In this document: piece by piece, positions 26,801 to 34,418 of the stretch
Position numbering within the stretch: the first letter of the stretch is position 1
How the letters are laid out: every line of letters begins with the position of its first letter
NCBI RefSeq assembly: GCF_009861505.1
Contig: NZ_WTFT01000017.1
Span: forward strand, 100,448-164,447
DNA: 64,000 nt
Direction of reading: 5' to 3'
Source: Pseudomonas izuensis
Lineage (GTDB): Bacteria; Pseudomonadota; Gammaproteobacteria; Pseudomonadales; Pseudomonadaceae
Position numbers and translations under genes: made by a program
Notes under the pieces: model-generated
Databases searched by the model: none
What the model was told of the DNA's origin: nothing
Seen by the model: the letters and a program-made list of their open reading frames with translations, nothing else

Positions 26801-27489
26801 AGATAGCCCTTGTTGATCATGTAGTGGGTGGAAATGGTGTCGCCGAGAAACACGTCAGCCTGGTCGAAGGCCACGGCATTGATCGCATTCTGGTAGGACG
26901 GATAGGACGTGATGATCGCCTTCGGATAAAGGGCCTTGACCTCCTCCTGCGGCAAGTAGTGATACACCATGCTCAGGCGCATGCCGGCGAGACCATCGGT
27001 CAGGGATCTGGTTTCGCCTTCACGGGTCACCAGGACTGGCTGATCCACGGCGTAGGGGTTGGACAGTACGATGTCGGCATTGCGTGCCTCGAACCCGTTG
27101 GCGGTACCGAGCAGGTCGACCTCACCCTTTTCAAGGGCTTCAATGGCGGCTCCCCGGGATGCAAAGCGCTGAACCCTGATGGGTAAACCGGTTGCCTGGC
27201 TCAGGGTGCCCGCATAATCGGCGGTGAAGCCTTCATAGTCGTGGCCGCTGAGGGTCAGGTCGAAGGGCGGATAATCCGGTGCCGAGGTGCCAAGGATCAG
27301 TTCTTGTCTGGACTGGAGCCACTGTCTTTGCGATGTGTCCAATTGAATGTCCAGGTGCCCGGCCGTCGAGCGACTCAGCAAGGCGAAGTGTTCGCTGCCC
27401 TGGGCCGCGAGCGATGAGGTGCTCAGGGAGAGGCCCACGGCCATCAGTATCAGGTAGTCCTTTAAATGACCGGGCATCCTGTTTCTCAC
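23836..27489 (-). CDS. BvgS/EvgS-like hybrid histidine kinase with two solute-binding domains
   Basis: This is a 1217-residue unorthodox kinase for a four-step phosphorelay. Order: signal/anchor (12-29), two periplasmic Venus-flytrap (SBP_bac_3) domains (about 55-285 and 295-525), TM helix (about 545-563), PAS (about 580-700), HisKA with H729 in TMSHEIRTP, HATPase (about 835-950; NLVSNAIKF, DSGIGIS, GGTGLGL), receiver with D1021 in IADCNMPVMNG, and Hpt with H1150 in AHKIKGAAR. This is the full BvgS/EvgS/RocS1 layout. The GTG start at 27489 overlaps the stop of the LuxR-type regulator gene, so the two are translationally coupled. An ATG four codons later is possible. Confidence 0.93.
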   Translation of the reverse strand: MRNRMPGHLKDYLILMAVGLSLSTSSLAAQGSEHFALLSRSTAGHLDIQLDTSQRQWLQSRQELILGTSAPDYPPFDLTLSGHDYEGFTADYAGTLSQATGLPIRVQRFASRGAAIEALEKGEVDLLGTANGFEARNADIVLSNPYAVDQPVLVTREGETRSLTDGLAGMRLSMVYHYLPQEEVKALYPKAIITSYPSYQNAINAVAFDQADVFLGDTISTHYMINKGYLNNIRMANFGKHEAHGFSFAVHRNNPELLGILNAMLLAIPTSVRENIAKRWSAGSDILLTDHKLELSYNEERWLAQHPVVRVVVNEAFAPLTFFDSAGNFRGVAADLLELIRLRTGLRFDIQRNRSDSDMIQRIKDGQADLIAALLPSAQRDTQLNFSRPYLQNSYVLLTRKAPDSPTNLTQLNGKRLAIAQGHPLMAYLRSEYPQIKLVETPDTFSAVEMLAEGQAEGTVNSLVIANYFISSSLFEHTLQISTTIGTEQAAFSLATGLQAKELHDILNKALLSIAPEELGIINSRWRGYSASSQSTWRNYQRLFYQIVIGAGVLLLISVAWNAYMRRQINQRKAAERALNDQFEFMRSLVNGTPHPIYVRDRQGLLQSCNDSYLQAFSAKREDVIGKSVIHGTLSNAFEAREYHADYQRVVAEGTPLILDRALHIGGRRLTIYHWILPYRDSSGEVQGIIGGWIDISERRQLFDDLRCAKERADEANRAKSTFLATMSHEIRTPMNAVIGMLELTLKRIEHNHPDRPAIDVAYNSAKDLLDLIGDILDIARIESGHLSLSPEPVNPREIVASVVRIFDGLARQKELELQLDFSPATPSCDVLLDPLRFKQVLSNLVSNAIKFTEHGQIRISVNLHPTAEHDQVQMQLQVEDSGIGISEEDQRRLFEPFAQADNAGQTARGGTGLGLVISRSLCERMGGSLQLSSQPGAGTQVLMSLLLQTLPGASRVEKTETQIHHTTASLNVLVVDDHAANRLLMCQQLEFLGHRFSVAQDGQTGLEVWKTGAFDLVIADCNMPVMNGYELVRAIRRHEKQTQQAPCTVLGFTANAQPEEIQRCKHAGMDDCLFKPLTLTALSQWVKGIAPTALVPAFSLEGLQQLTGGNPVLNQRLLTELLNSNRLDRQGLLALCGTLDPQAFIDIAHKIKGAARIAQAIRLIDSCEALESTCRDDFRPDKVAECCAAVERALLELDQALLQQIGQSDESRITEA

Positions 27490-28112
27490 ACCAACGCATT
27501 GCGTTTTGCCATTTCGATGAGTTCAACCAACGACTTGGCCTTGAGTTTTTGCATGAGACGTTTTTTATAAGTGCTGACAGTCTTGTTACTGAGAAACATG
27601 CCTTTGGCAATTTCCTTGTTGGTACGGCCTTGAGCAAAAAGTTGCAATACCATCAACTCCCGGTCGTTGACGGATTTGAATAATTCCAGTTCGGCATTAC
27701 GCACCTCATCGCCACGAACCGGGTTCAACGCTTCGCTCGGGAAATAGTTGTAACCCGATAGTACTGCTTTGATGGCGCTGACCAGTTCGCTGAGATCTTC
27801 CTGTTTACAGACATATCCGGAAGCACCGGACTGCATGCAACGAATTCCAAAAAGTGTTGGGCATTGTGCCGTGAGTACCAATGTTTTCAAGGGGGTACTC
27901 ATTGCATTGAATCGGGCCAACACCTCCAGGCCATCCAGTTTTGGAATACTGATGTCGAGAATGACCAGATCGGGCATGCATTCACGCACCATCTGCATGG
28001 CATCGACCCCATTGTCAGTTTCACCGACGACTTTGTAGCCTTCGTGTTCTAGCAGCATGCGAACTGCAAGTCGGATGACAGGGTGATCGTCGACGATAAA
28101 AACGGAGTTCAT
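27486..28112 (-). CDS. BvgA/EvgA/RocA-like LuxR-type response regulator
   Basis: This 208-residue DNA-binding regulator is the natural partner of the BvgS-like kinase just downstream. The receiver has D-D at FIVDDHP, phospho-acceptor D in LVILDISIP (about residue 54), and T in LVLTAQ. The C-terminal LuxR HTH (about 145-205) reads NDRELMVLQLFAQGRTNKEIAKG with NKTVSTYKKRLMQKL. The start at 28112 (MNSVFIVDDHP) fits the family. Upstream is a 220-bp AT-rich region with an inverted pair of TTCCTA heptads at 28203-28216, the kind of site BvgA- and EvgA-type regulators bind. Confidence 0.93.
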   Translation of the reverse strand: MNSVFIVDDHPVIRLAVRMLLEHEGYKVVGETDNGVDAMQMVRECMPDLVILDISIPKLDGLEVLARFNAMSTPLKTLVLTAQCPTLFGIRCMQSGASGYVCKQEDLSELVSAIKAVLSGYNYFPSEALNPVRGDEVRNAELELFKSVNDRELMVLQLFAQGRTNKEIAKGMFLSNKTVSTYKKRLMQKLKAKSLVELIEMAKRNALV

Positions 28113-28202
28113 AATCAAATCCCATGCGAACTGAAATAAAGCGCGCACCTTAGCTCAGATAGTTGGGGTCACGTATGAACTGACCTACCTGTAGCAGCAA
28201 AA

Positions 28203-28216
28203 TAGGAATGTTCCTA
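28203..28216. promoter_or_regulatory. Inverted TTCCTA heptads, candidate binding site of the BvgA-like regulator
   Basis: TAGGAA-TG-TTCCTA is a perfect 6+6 inverted repeat with a 2-nt spacer. On the minus strand the heptad is ATTCCTA, which fits the BvgA consensus (A/T)TTC(C/T)TA exactly; the plus-strand copy GTTCCTA fits in six of seven. A wider imperfect frame, ACCTGTAG...CTACAGGT (28187-28221), surrounds it. It lies 91 nt upstream of the regulator's start. Confidence 0.55.
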
Positions 28217-28331
28217 CAGGTGAAAAAGAATAGGCTTACGCGTCAACTAGGTTTTTTATGTAGATGGTTAGCAGTTTGTTTAATTTTGTTATGTTGTTAA
28301 TGAATTATTTTGTGTGTTTTTTATTATATGT

Positions 28332-28745
28332 TTATCGGTTTTTTTGTTTTGTGTTCAACGGCTTTGAAATCAATAGTTTTGTGAGTTCGGCTTGTTTCAA
28401 TGGCTTGACCAAATAACCCAGTAATGGAAGGTCATGAATGCTTGCCATATTTTCAAGTCCATCCAGTTCATCAGGCGTCAGGCTACTCAGAAGGATTGCC
28501 TGTTTGATCATCCCGTGGCGACTGGCGAATTTGACCAGATCAATCCCGGAAATATCGGGAAGGCATTGATCGCACAAAAGAATATCGAAAGGTTGCTCGG
28601 CGCCAAGCATTTGTTGCAAAGCGCCCTGGGCGCAGTCGGTTGTGGTCAATCGGGTAAAGCCATAACTTTCGAGCAGATATTGAGTGGCCCTTAGCTGAAA
28701 CGGATGGTCTTCCACCAGCAAGATGCGCAGATTGTCTTTGATCAT
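28332..28745 (-). CDS. Stand-alone receiver-domain protein (RocR receiver-like)
   Basis: The 137-residue protein is a single CheY-like receiver with no output domain: acidic pocket LLVEDHPF, phospho-acceptor aspartate in LLCDQCLPDISG, S in AILLSSL, and conserved lysine in LVKPLKQAELT. The spacing and the (D/C)LPDISGIDL..FASRHG phrase resemble the receiver half of RocR, but the EAL half is missing; that comparison is from memory of the family. It is transcribed toward the response regulator and kinase, separated by about 220 bp. It could act as a phosphate sink or competitor in this phosphorelay. The region around it is unusually AT-rich for the window. Confidence 0.82.
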   Translation of the reverse strand: MIKDNLRILLVEDHPFQLRATQYLLESYGFTRLTTTDCAQGALQQMLGAEQPFDILLCDQCLPDISGIDLVKFASRHGMIKQAILLSSLTPDELDGLENMASIHDLPLLGYLVKPLKQAELTKLLISKPLNTKQKNR

Positions 28746-28924
28746 ATTATTCACGCTTCTTTTATAGAACAAAGTAGCCGTGATTGTTTCGCGTCGATAC
28801 CGGGCAATCGATCAGTTCACTCGACATCAACTGTAGGGGGATTCAGCGAGTGTTGAATGCACTTGGTTTTTTAGTGGCTGATCGGCCATTACAGGTGGCG
28901 TAATGGTTGATCAGCCAGTGCTCT

Positions 28925-30253
28925 TCAGTGACTGGAGCGCCCCGTCATTTCCAGCGCCATGTCGCTGGCGTAGTTGTCCGTCATGCCGGCAATGAAATCG
29001 ATCATTCTCAGAAACGAGGTGTGCAGCGTGCCGTGGGGATCGGGTGCGTTGTTGCCCAGCAGGTCGAGAATCCGCCGGCTCTTGAAAGATGGCGTCCGAC
29101 CGTTGTGTTGCTCGAGCGCTGCCCCACAGAAGGCGTTGAGCAAGATTTCCAGCGTGGTGTAGGCACCGATCTCGTGCAGGGTCTTGCGTTTGTCCTGGAA
29201 GATTTTTTTGCGTGCCATGTCCTTTGCGTTTAACACGCAACGTTTGGCCGGGCCGTGCATGTGTTCCACCAGATCGCCGGCCAGCGTGCCAGCCAGCAAC
29301 GTGTCTTGCTGTTCGACAAAGGCGCGGGCCGCGGCATTGGTCAAGTGCTCGATAGCCTTGCCACGCAGGATGGCCAGCTTGCGTCGGCGAGAATCCCCGG
29401 GACCGAGTTGCCGATAGGTTTCCGGTAGATCGTCGCCCACCAGATCCAGCAGCAGAGACTCGACTTCGGCATATTCCAGCAACGCCATTTCCAGGCCATC
29501 TTCGAGGTCGATCAGCGCGTAGCAGATGTCATCGGCGGCTTCCATCAGGTAAACCAGCGGGTGGCGTGCCCAGCGCTGTTCTTCGAGTTGCGGCAGGCCG
29601 AGTTTCTGGGCGATCTGTTCCAGAAGGGGCAGTTCGCTCTGGTAGCAGCCGAACTTGTGTTTCTTGTACCCCAGCGAGTCGGCATGCCTGGCCGTCCACG
29701 GGTACTTCAGATAAGTGCCGAGGGTGGCGTAGGTCAGCCGCGTGCCACCGTCGAACTGGTGATATTCCAATTGGGTCAGTACCCGAAAACCCTGGGCATT
29801 GCCTTCGAAATTGAGGAAGTCGTTGCGTTCGGCTTCGCTCATTGCATCGAGCCAGCCACGGCCGGCAGCTTGCTGGAACCAGTGACGAATCGCATCTTCG
29901 CCAGAGTGACCAAATGGGGGATTTCCGATGTCATGGGCCAGGCAAGCCGATTGCACCACCATCCCCAGGTCGCTGGGTTCGCACCATTCAGGAAGGGCCC
30001 CGCGGATGGTTTCACCGACGCGCATGCCCAGCGAACGGCCGACGCAGCTGACTTCCAGCGAGTGAGTCAGCCGCGTGTGGATATGGTCATTACTGGAAAC
30101 CGGATGCACCTGGGTCTTGCGTCCCAGACGACGAAACGCCCCCGAGAAAATGATGCGGTCATGATCTTTGTGGAAAGGACTGCGCCCGAGTTCTTGCGGG
30201 CTGTGCAGAGGCTTTCCGAGGCGTTCGCGGGTAAGCAGGGTGTGCCAATCCAA
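28925..30253 (-). CDS. dgt: Deoxyguanosinetriphosphate triphosphohydrolase-like protein (dNTPase)
   Basis: This HD-domain enzyme hydrolyses dNTPs to nucleoside and triphosphate. The product has 442 residues. HD-domain ligands are visible in HTRLTHSLEV, AHDIGNPPFGHSGE and the later EAADDICYALIDLEDG (D). IFSGAFRRLGRKTQV is the N-terminal signature. There is no ATG near the conserved N-terminus; a TTG at 30253 (LDWHTLLTRERLG) lies 9 nt after GGAG and matches the start used by this family, so I read it as a TTG start. A REPIN lies upstream. Confidence 0.93.
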   Translation of the reverse strand: MDWHTLLTRERLGKPLHSPQELGRSPFHKDHDRIIFSGAFRRLGRKTQVHPVSSNDHIHTRLTHSLEVSCVGRSLGMRVGETIRGALPEWCEPSDLGMVVQSACLAHDIGNPPFGHSGEDAIRHWFQQAAGRGWLDAMSEAERNDFLNFEGNAQGFRVLTQLEYHQFDGGTRLTYATLGTYLKYPWTARHADSLGYKKHKFGCYQSELPLLEQIAQKLGLPQLEEQRWARHPLVYLMEAADDICYALIDLEDGLEMALLEYAEVESLLLDLVGDDLPETYRQLGPGDSRRRKLAILRGKAIEHLTNAAARAFVEQQDTLLAGTLAGDLVEHMHGPAKRCVLNAKDMARKKIFQDKRKTLHEIGAYTTLEILLNAFCGAALEQHNGRTPSFKSRRILDLLGNNAPDPHGTLHTSFLRMIDFIAGMTDNYASDMALEMTGRSSH

Positions 30254-30323
30254 GGCGGGTATCTCCGTCGGGGGAATTGAGTACCTAGCTTCCCGGTTCG
30301 CATCGTGCCCTGCAAGGGGGACT

Positions 30324-30424
30324 TGTCGGAGCGAGCTTGCTCGCGATGAGCGCCCAGACAACGCGGTCATTCAGGCAGGGCGCGTTATCGTTGGCGTCCA
30401 TCGCGAGCAAGCTCGCTCCTACAG
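30324..30424. repeat. REPIN with GCGTTATCGTTG tag
   Basis: The left arm TTGTCGGAGCGAGCTTGCTCGCGATG and right arm CATCGCGAGCAAGCTCGCTCCTACAGG are inverted. The spacer tag GCGTTATCGTTG is at 30382-30393. It lies between the EAL gene and dgt, which are in tandem. Confidence 0.9.
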
Positions 30425-30438
30425 GGGAAGCCTTGGCC

Positions 30439-31647
30439 CTAGAGCCCGACCGCATCGATATCGATCAGCAACAACCGCTCACCATTATCAAAAAACTGTC
30501 CGGCGGTGAGGCAGTATTGATTGCTGGTGGCATCGCGATACGTGTTGGAGAGGGTCAACTGCCGGTCTTCCCAGCCCTGCGCCAGCAGGTGATAGAAGTA
30601 CGGACGCCAGGACCAGTTATGACCCATGTAGCGATTGTCGGCGACCCAGGCGTTGTTGCGCCATTCCAGGTTCGGCGTCAGTTGTGTGCCGTTGCGGTCG
30701 CATTGATAAAAGCGAAGCAGCCAGGGAAAGGCGTCCAGGTGAGGCAAGTCACTGAGCGGGGCGCGAGCCTGGGCCCAGGCTTGCAGGATCGCCATGAGTT
30801 CGCTGAGTTGCCGGCGCATGATCATCAGACGACCGCGCTCGGCCAGTTTCTGCTGAACATAGCGCTGACGCAGTTGTGCAAAGGGCTCAACGAAGTCAGC
30901 GGTGGGAAAAAAGTCTTCTTGCGCGCCTGCGAAAAGAAATCCCTGCACGTAGCGTGATCCGCACTCCAGCGCAAAATTGAGCTGCGCATCGGTTTCCACG
31001 CCCTCGGCGATAATCCAGCAACCGGTTTTCTCTGCCATTTGCGCCAGGGCCCTGACCACGTCACTGCTGGGACCGCCCAGGGCTGCGGCCTGGAATAAAC
31101 GCATGTCGAGTTTGAGAATGTCCGGTTGCAGCGCCAGCACGCGATCGAGCTGGGAGTAGCCGGCACCGAAGTCATCGATGGCGATTCGCGCGCCGGCTGA
31201 CCGGTAACGTGTCACCACTTCGGCCAAGCGCTGGATATCGCCCCCCAGTTCGGTAATTTCGAAAACGATTCGCTGTGGATCGATACCGTACTTGCTCAGC
31301 TGACTGAGACTGGGCAGCGGCTGTTCAGGGCGTAATCGGCTGATCCAGCGCGGGGAAATATTCAGACTGAGAAACCAGTCCGAGGGCGCTTCATGCAGTC
31401 GGCTCAAGGCGTTGTCGCGCAGCTGGCGATCCAGGCGACGCAGTGCAATGGCGTTGGTTCGTGGATCGGAAAACAGTGGTCCCACCGATGCCAATTGACC
31501 GTTGGCCTGACGCAATCGACCCAGCGCCTCGACACCTGCGATACGGCCGGTGGCGGTATCGATGAACGGCTGAAAGCAGGCGAGCGGTTGCCCATCGATC
31601 ACAAATCCTCCTTGGTTGATCTTGTTTTTTGGATAAAGCCTGGTCAC
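30439..31647 (-). CDS. EAL-domain cyclic-di-GMP phosphodiesterase with C-terminal YkuI_C-like domain
   Basis: This 402-residue cytoplasmic protein has an EAL domain at about residues 20-245. All catalytic positions are present: E40 (EALGR), N96 (SLNISP), E130 (FEITE), D158-D159 (IDDFGAGYS), K179, E215 (AEGVET) and Q235, so it is probably active. A helical linker (about 255-295) leads to a C-terminal PAS/Cache-like domain (about 300-400) of the kind seen in YkuI, which may bind a small ligand. The start is a GTG at 31647 with a poor ribosome binding site; no better start is visible. No GGDEF or receiver is attached. Confidence 0.9.
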   Translation of the reverse strand: MTRLYPKNKINQGGFVIDGQPLACFQPFIDTATGRIAGVEALGRLRQANGQLASVGPLFSDPRTNAIALRRLDRQLRDNALSRLHEAPSDWFLSLNISPRWISRLRPEQPLPSLSQLSKYGIDPQRIVFEITELGGDIQRLAEVVTRYRSAGARIAIDDFGAGYSQLDRVLALQPDILKLDMRLFQAAALGGPSSDVVRALAQMAEKTGCWIIAEGVETDAQLNFALECGSRYVQGFLFAGAQEDFFPTADFVEPFAQLRQRYVQQKLAERGRLMIMRRQLSELMAILQAWAQARAPLSDLPHLDAFPWLLRFYQCDRNGTQLTPNLEWRNNAWVADNRYMGHNWSWRPYFYHLLAQGWEDRQLTLSNTYRDATSNQYCLTAGQFFDNGERLLLIDIDAVGL

Positions 31648-31729
31648 CGGGTAGGCACGCAGGATTGAACCCCTCGATCAAGAGGTTCATCCCACGGGTA
31701 TTGCAAGAATGCAGCCAGATAGAAACGGC

Positions 31730-32071
31730 TCAGGGTTTGCGAGAGGAGCCTTGCATGACCAGCTTTATCAGTGGGCCCAGTGTGGTACCGAGCTGAACCA
31801 GTCGGGTCAGACTTGCGACTCCGCCATTTTTTGCGCCCTTGCCGGTCAGAAAACCCAGCAGGGTCACCGCTGCGACGCCCCAGAGTGGAGCGTGTTTGAG
31901 GCCGAGGCCTTCGTGCAGGTTTTGCGTCATACCGCGAACACGCTGCAAGGGTTGCAACAGTTGCGCGGATTCGTGGCGGATTTCCTGGCGATGCATTTCC
32001 ATGCGCAGTCTGATCAGCGCCTTGCGCATTTCCGTGCGCGAACTGTTTTGAGGCAATTCAGGCAGATTCAT
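31730..32071 (-). CDS. Small hypothetical membrane-associated protein of the yqjD-yqjE operon
   Basis: This 113-residue protein begins with a charged helical stretch (about 1-60; RTEMRKALIRLRMEMHRQEIRHE), followed by one hydrophobic segment (about 64-82; WGVAAVTLLGFLTGKGA) and a second weaker one. Its start overlaps the yqjE-like stop (ATGA). Position matches YqjK of enterobacteria, but sequence similarity is not obvious to me. Function unknown. Confidence 0.75.
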   Translation of the reverse strand: MNLPELPQNSSRTEMRKALIRLRMEMHRQEIRHESAQLLQPLQRVRGMTQNLHEGLGLKHAPLWGVAAVTLLGFLTGKGAKNGGVASLTRLVQLGTTLGPLIKLVMQGSSRKP

Positions 32072-32460
32072 GGCAACAGGCGCTCCCGATCATTTGCCAA
32101 CTCTTCCAGCGTGCCATGGAAGGGCGAGGACTCATCGAAAATCGCTGCTCTCAGGCGAATGCCGCAGAAGACCGCTGCCAGGGCATAGAACAAGCAAAGC
32201 CCGATGATGGCTGCCAGGCGATAGGTGTCCCAAAACAGAATCAGCACCAGCGTGGACAACCCCACCAGCAACAGCAGGGCGAACACCAGCGCCAGGCCTG
32301 CAAACAGCAGCAGGCTGACGGTGCGCGCCTTTTGTTCCTGCAGTTCGATGCCGAACAGTTCGACATGGCTGTGCAGTAATCCAAGAACGGCCGCACCCAG
32401 GCGCCGCGATGAGGAACTTGCGCCCGTCGTGGACGCGCCGATTTCGTCGATCGCCATCAT
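32068..32460 (-). CDS. YqjE-like (DUF1469, phage holin superfamily) inner-membrane protein
   Basis: The 130-residue product has a short hydrophilic N-terminus, an amphipathic helix (LLHSHVELFGIELQEQKAR), and two long hydrophobic helices (about 48-72 and 80-102). This is the YqjE arrangement. In E. coli YqjD, ElaB and YqjE are inner-membrane proteins linked to ribosome association in stationary phase. The ATG shares a base with the stop of the upstream gene (TAATG), so translation is coupled. A second ATG one codon later is equally possible. Confidence 0.85.
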   Translation of the reverse strand: MMAIDEIGASTTGASSSSRRLGAAVLGLLHSHVELFGIELQEQKARTVSLLLFAGLALVFALLLLVGLSTLVLILFWDTYRLAAIIGLCLFYALAAVFCGIRLRAAIFDESSPFHGTLEELANDRERLLP

Positions 32461-32774
32461 TAGCGCCGGGTTGCCAGCAGACCGATCAGGAAACCCACCC
32501 CGGCGGCGATCCCGACCGATTGCCATGGATTGGCCTGGACATAGTCCTCGGTGGCGGTCACGGCAGCCTTGCCGCGTTCGCGCACGGAGTCTTCGGTCAG
32601 TTTCAGGGTTTCCCGTGCACGCATCAGGGTCTCGTGGATCTGTTCGCGCAATTCATCGGCCTGGTCACCGGCCAGGGAAGCGGTGTGTTCCAGCAGCCTT
32701 TCGGTGTCGCTGACCAGTGTCTGAAAGTCATTCATCAGGATTTCTTGAGCAGTCTTTGCCTTGATGCTGGCCAT
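32460..32774 (-). CDS. ElaB/YqjD family (DUF883) tail-anchored protein
   Basis: This 104-residue protein is mostly helical with a C-terminal membrane anchor. The body (about 10-80) is a charged coiled coil and the end reads DYVQANPWQSVGIAAGVGFLIGLLATRR, the DUF883 signature. Homologues bind ribosomes at the membrane during stationary phase. The ATG at 32774 follows GGAG by 8 nt. It is the first gene of a three-gene unit with coupled stops and starts, divergent from amt. Confidence 0.92.
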   Translation of the reverse strand: MASIKAKTAQEILMNDFQTLVSDTERLLEHTASLAGDQADELREQIHETLMRARETLKLTEDSVRERGKAAVTATEDYVQANPWQSVGIAAGVGFLIGLLATRR

Positions 32775-32982
32775 TGGTGATCTCCATAGGTGGCGTCTGA
32801 AACGTTCGAGTATGAGCCTTGTACGAAGGTTCAGTACAAATGACTGGTACAACTTTTGCTGTGTGCTGGTGCGCCAGCCTGCGCGGATGCGCTGTTGCCG
32901 GGCATGATTTACGTAAACCATAACTCAAACAATCAAAACCCGAGCAAATGTCCCCGATCATGATCGACTTCGGCGAACGCTG

Positions 32983-32999
32983 TGCGCCAAAGCGGTTCA
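32983..32999. promoter_or_regulatory. Candidate NtrC binding site upstream of amt
   Basis: The sequence TGCGCCA-AAG-CGGTTCA matches the dyad TGCACCA-N3-TGGTGCA at 11 of 14 defined positions. It lies 37 nt upstream of the sigma-54-like element, a little closer than usual. A second partial half-site (GCTGGTGCGCC) lies near 32865. Confidence 0.5.
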
Positions 33000-33035
33000 T
33001 CGGGCGTGGCGCTCTCCATTGGAGGCGACACAACT

Positions 33036-33051
33036 TGGTGCATGGATTGCC
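33036..33051 (+). promoter_or_regulatory. Candidate sigma-54 promoter of amt
   Basis: TGGTGC-ATGGA-TTGCC has the invariant GG and GC separated by exactly 10 bp, and TTGC at -12. It ends 49 nt before the amt ATG. Nitrogen control of ammonium transporters by NtrC and sigma-54 is well established. Confidence 0.6.
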
Positions 33052-33100
33052 CGCACGAACTGCTTTGGTGCCTTTTTCAGCCTTAAGGTCTGCCTAATCC

Positions 33101-34309
33101 ATGGAAAATCTGCAAAGCGCTGTGGACAGTCTGGTCCATAGTTCCAACACACTGTTCATCCTGATCGGTGCGGTGATGGTGCTGGCCATGCACGCCGGTT
33201 TCGCCTTTCTTGAAGTCGGTACGGTCCGACAAAAAAACCAGGTCAACGCGCTGTCGAAGATCCTCAGCGACTTCGCGGTTTCAACCCTGGCTTACTTCTT
33301 TATAGGCTATTGGATTTCCTACGGGGTCAACTTCATGCAGCCGGCTGCGGTGATCAATGCCGATCACGGTTATGGGCTGGTGAAGTTTTTCTTTTTGCTG
33401 ACCTTTGCCGCGGCGATCCCGGCGATCATTTCCGGTGGTATCGCAGAGCGTGCGCGATTCGTACCGCAACTGTGCGCGACGGCGCTAATCGTGGCGTTCG
33501 TCTATCCCTTCTTCGAAGGCATGGTCTGGAACGGCAACTTTGGCTTGCAAGCCCGGTTGCTGGAGCGCTTTGGCGCCGGCTTCCATGATTTTGCCGGATC
33601 CGTGGTGGTTCATGCCATGGGCGGCTGGCTGGCGCTGGCGGCGGTATTGTTGCTCGGGCCACGCAATGGCCGTTACCGCGAAGGGCGCCTGGTGGCCTTC
33701 GCGCCATCGAGCATTCCGTTTCTGGCGTTGGGGTCGTGGATCCTGATCGTCGGCTGGTTCGGATTCAACGTGATGAGTGCGCAAACCCTGCAAGGGGTCA
33801 GCGGGCTGGTGGCGGTGAACTCGCTGATGGCCATGGTCGGTGGCACGGTGGCGGCCTTGATTGTCGGGCGCAATGACCCGGGCTTTCTGCACAACGGTCC
33901 GCTGGCCGGACTGGTGGCGATCTGTGCCGGCTCGGATTTGATGCACCCCGTGGGCGCTTTGGCGACCGGGGCCGTTGCCGGGGCATTGTTTGTCTGGTGC
34001 TTTACCGCCGCTCAGGTCAAATGGCGAATCGACGATGTGCTGGGTGTCTGGCCGCTGCATGGTCTGTGTGGCGTATGGGGTGGAATTGCCTGCGGTATCT
34101 TCGGCCAGAGCGCGCTGGGAGGGCTGGGCGGGGTGAGCCTGATCAGCCAGTTGATCGGTACGGCACTGGGTGTGCTGGTGGCACTGGCCGGCGGCTTCGC
34201 GGTGTACGGTGCGATCAAGGCGCTCCATGGTCTGCGCCTGAGCCAGGAAGAAGAGTATTACGGGGCGGATTTGTCGGTGCACAAGATCGGCGCGGTCAGC
34301 CAGGACTGA
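33101..34309 (+). CDS. amt: Ammonium transporter (Amt family)
   Basis: This is a 402-residue trimeric membrane channel for ammonium/ammonia with 11 predicted helices. The pore twin histidines are H171 in VVVHAMGG and the histidine in VWPLHGLCG (about residue 313). The gate-region phenylalanines are suggested by AFLEVG..FFFLLTFAAAIPAII. The family signature DFAGSVVVHAMGGW is present. No glnK (PII) gene is adjacent, unlike the common glnK-amtB pair, so this may be a second, stand-alone copy. A sigma-54/NtrC-like promoter region precedes it. Confidence 0.95.
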   Translation: MENLQSAVDSLVHSSNTLFILIGAVMVLAMHAGFAFLEVGTVRQKNQVNALSKILSDFAVSTLAYFFIGYWISYGVNFMQPAAVINADHGYGLVKFFFLLTFAAAIPAIISGGIAERARFVPQLCATALIVAFVYPFFEGMVWNGNFGLQARLLERFGAGFHDFAGSVVVHAMGGWLALAAVLLLGPRNGRYREGRLVAFAPSSIPFLALGSWILIVGWFGFNVMSAQTLQGVSGLVAVNSLMAMVGGTVAALIVGRNDPGFLHNGPLAGLVAICAGSDLMHPVGALATGAVAGALFVWCFTAAQVKWRIDDVLGVWPLHGLCGVWGGIACGIFGQSALGGLGGVSLISQLIGTALGVLVALAGGFAVYGAIKALHGLRLSQEEEYYGADLSVHKIGAVSQD

Positions 34310-34418
34310 GTGGTGGCCTGTCCCTGCTGCTCATTGCCGGCTTTGACGCGCCCGGGCGCTCGACGGTTTTTCGGGGCAGGCCTAGAATAGGCACTCAAAT
34401 TTTTTCGGTTGAGCGCTC

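Noticed and set aside
32955..33020. Sigma-54-like TGGCGC..TTGG upstream of the chosen amt element
   Set aside because: The GC of the -12 element is missing; the site at 33036 has both invariant dinucleotides.
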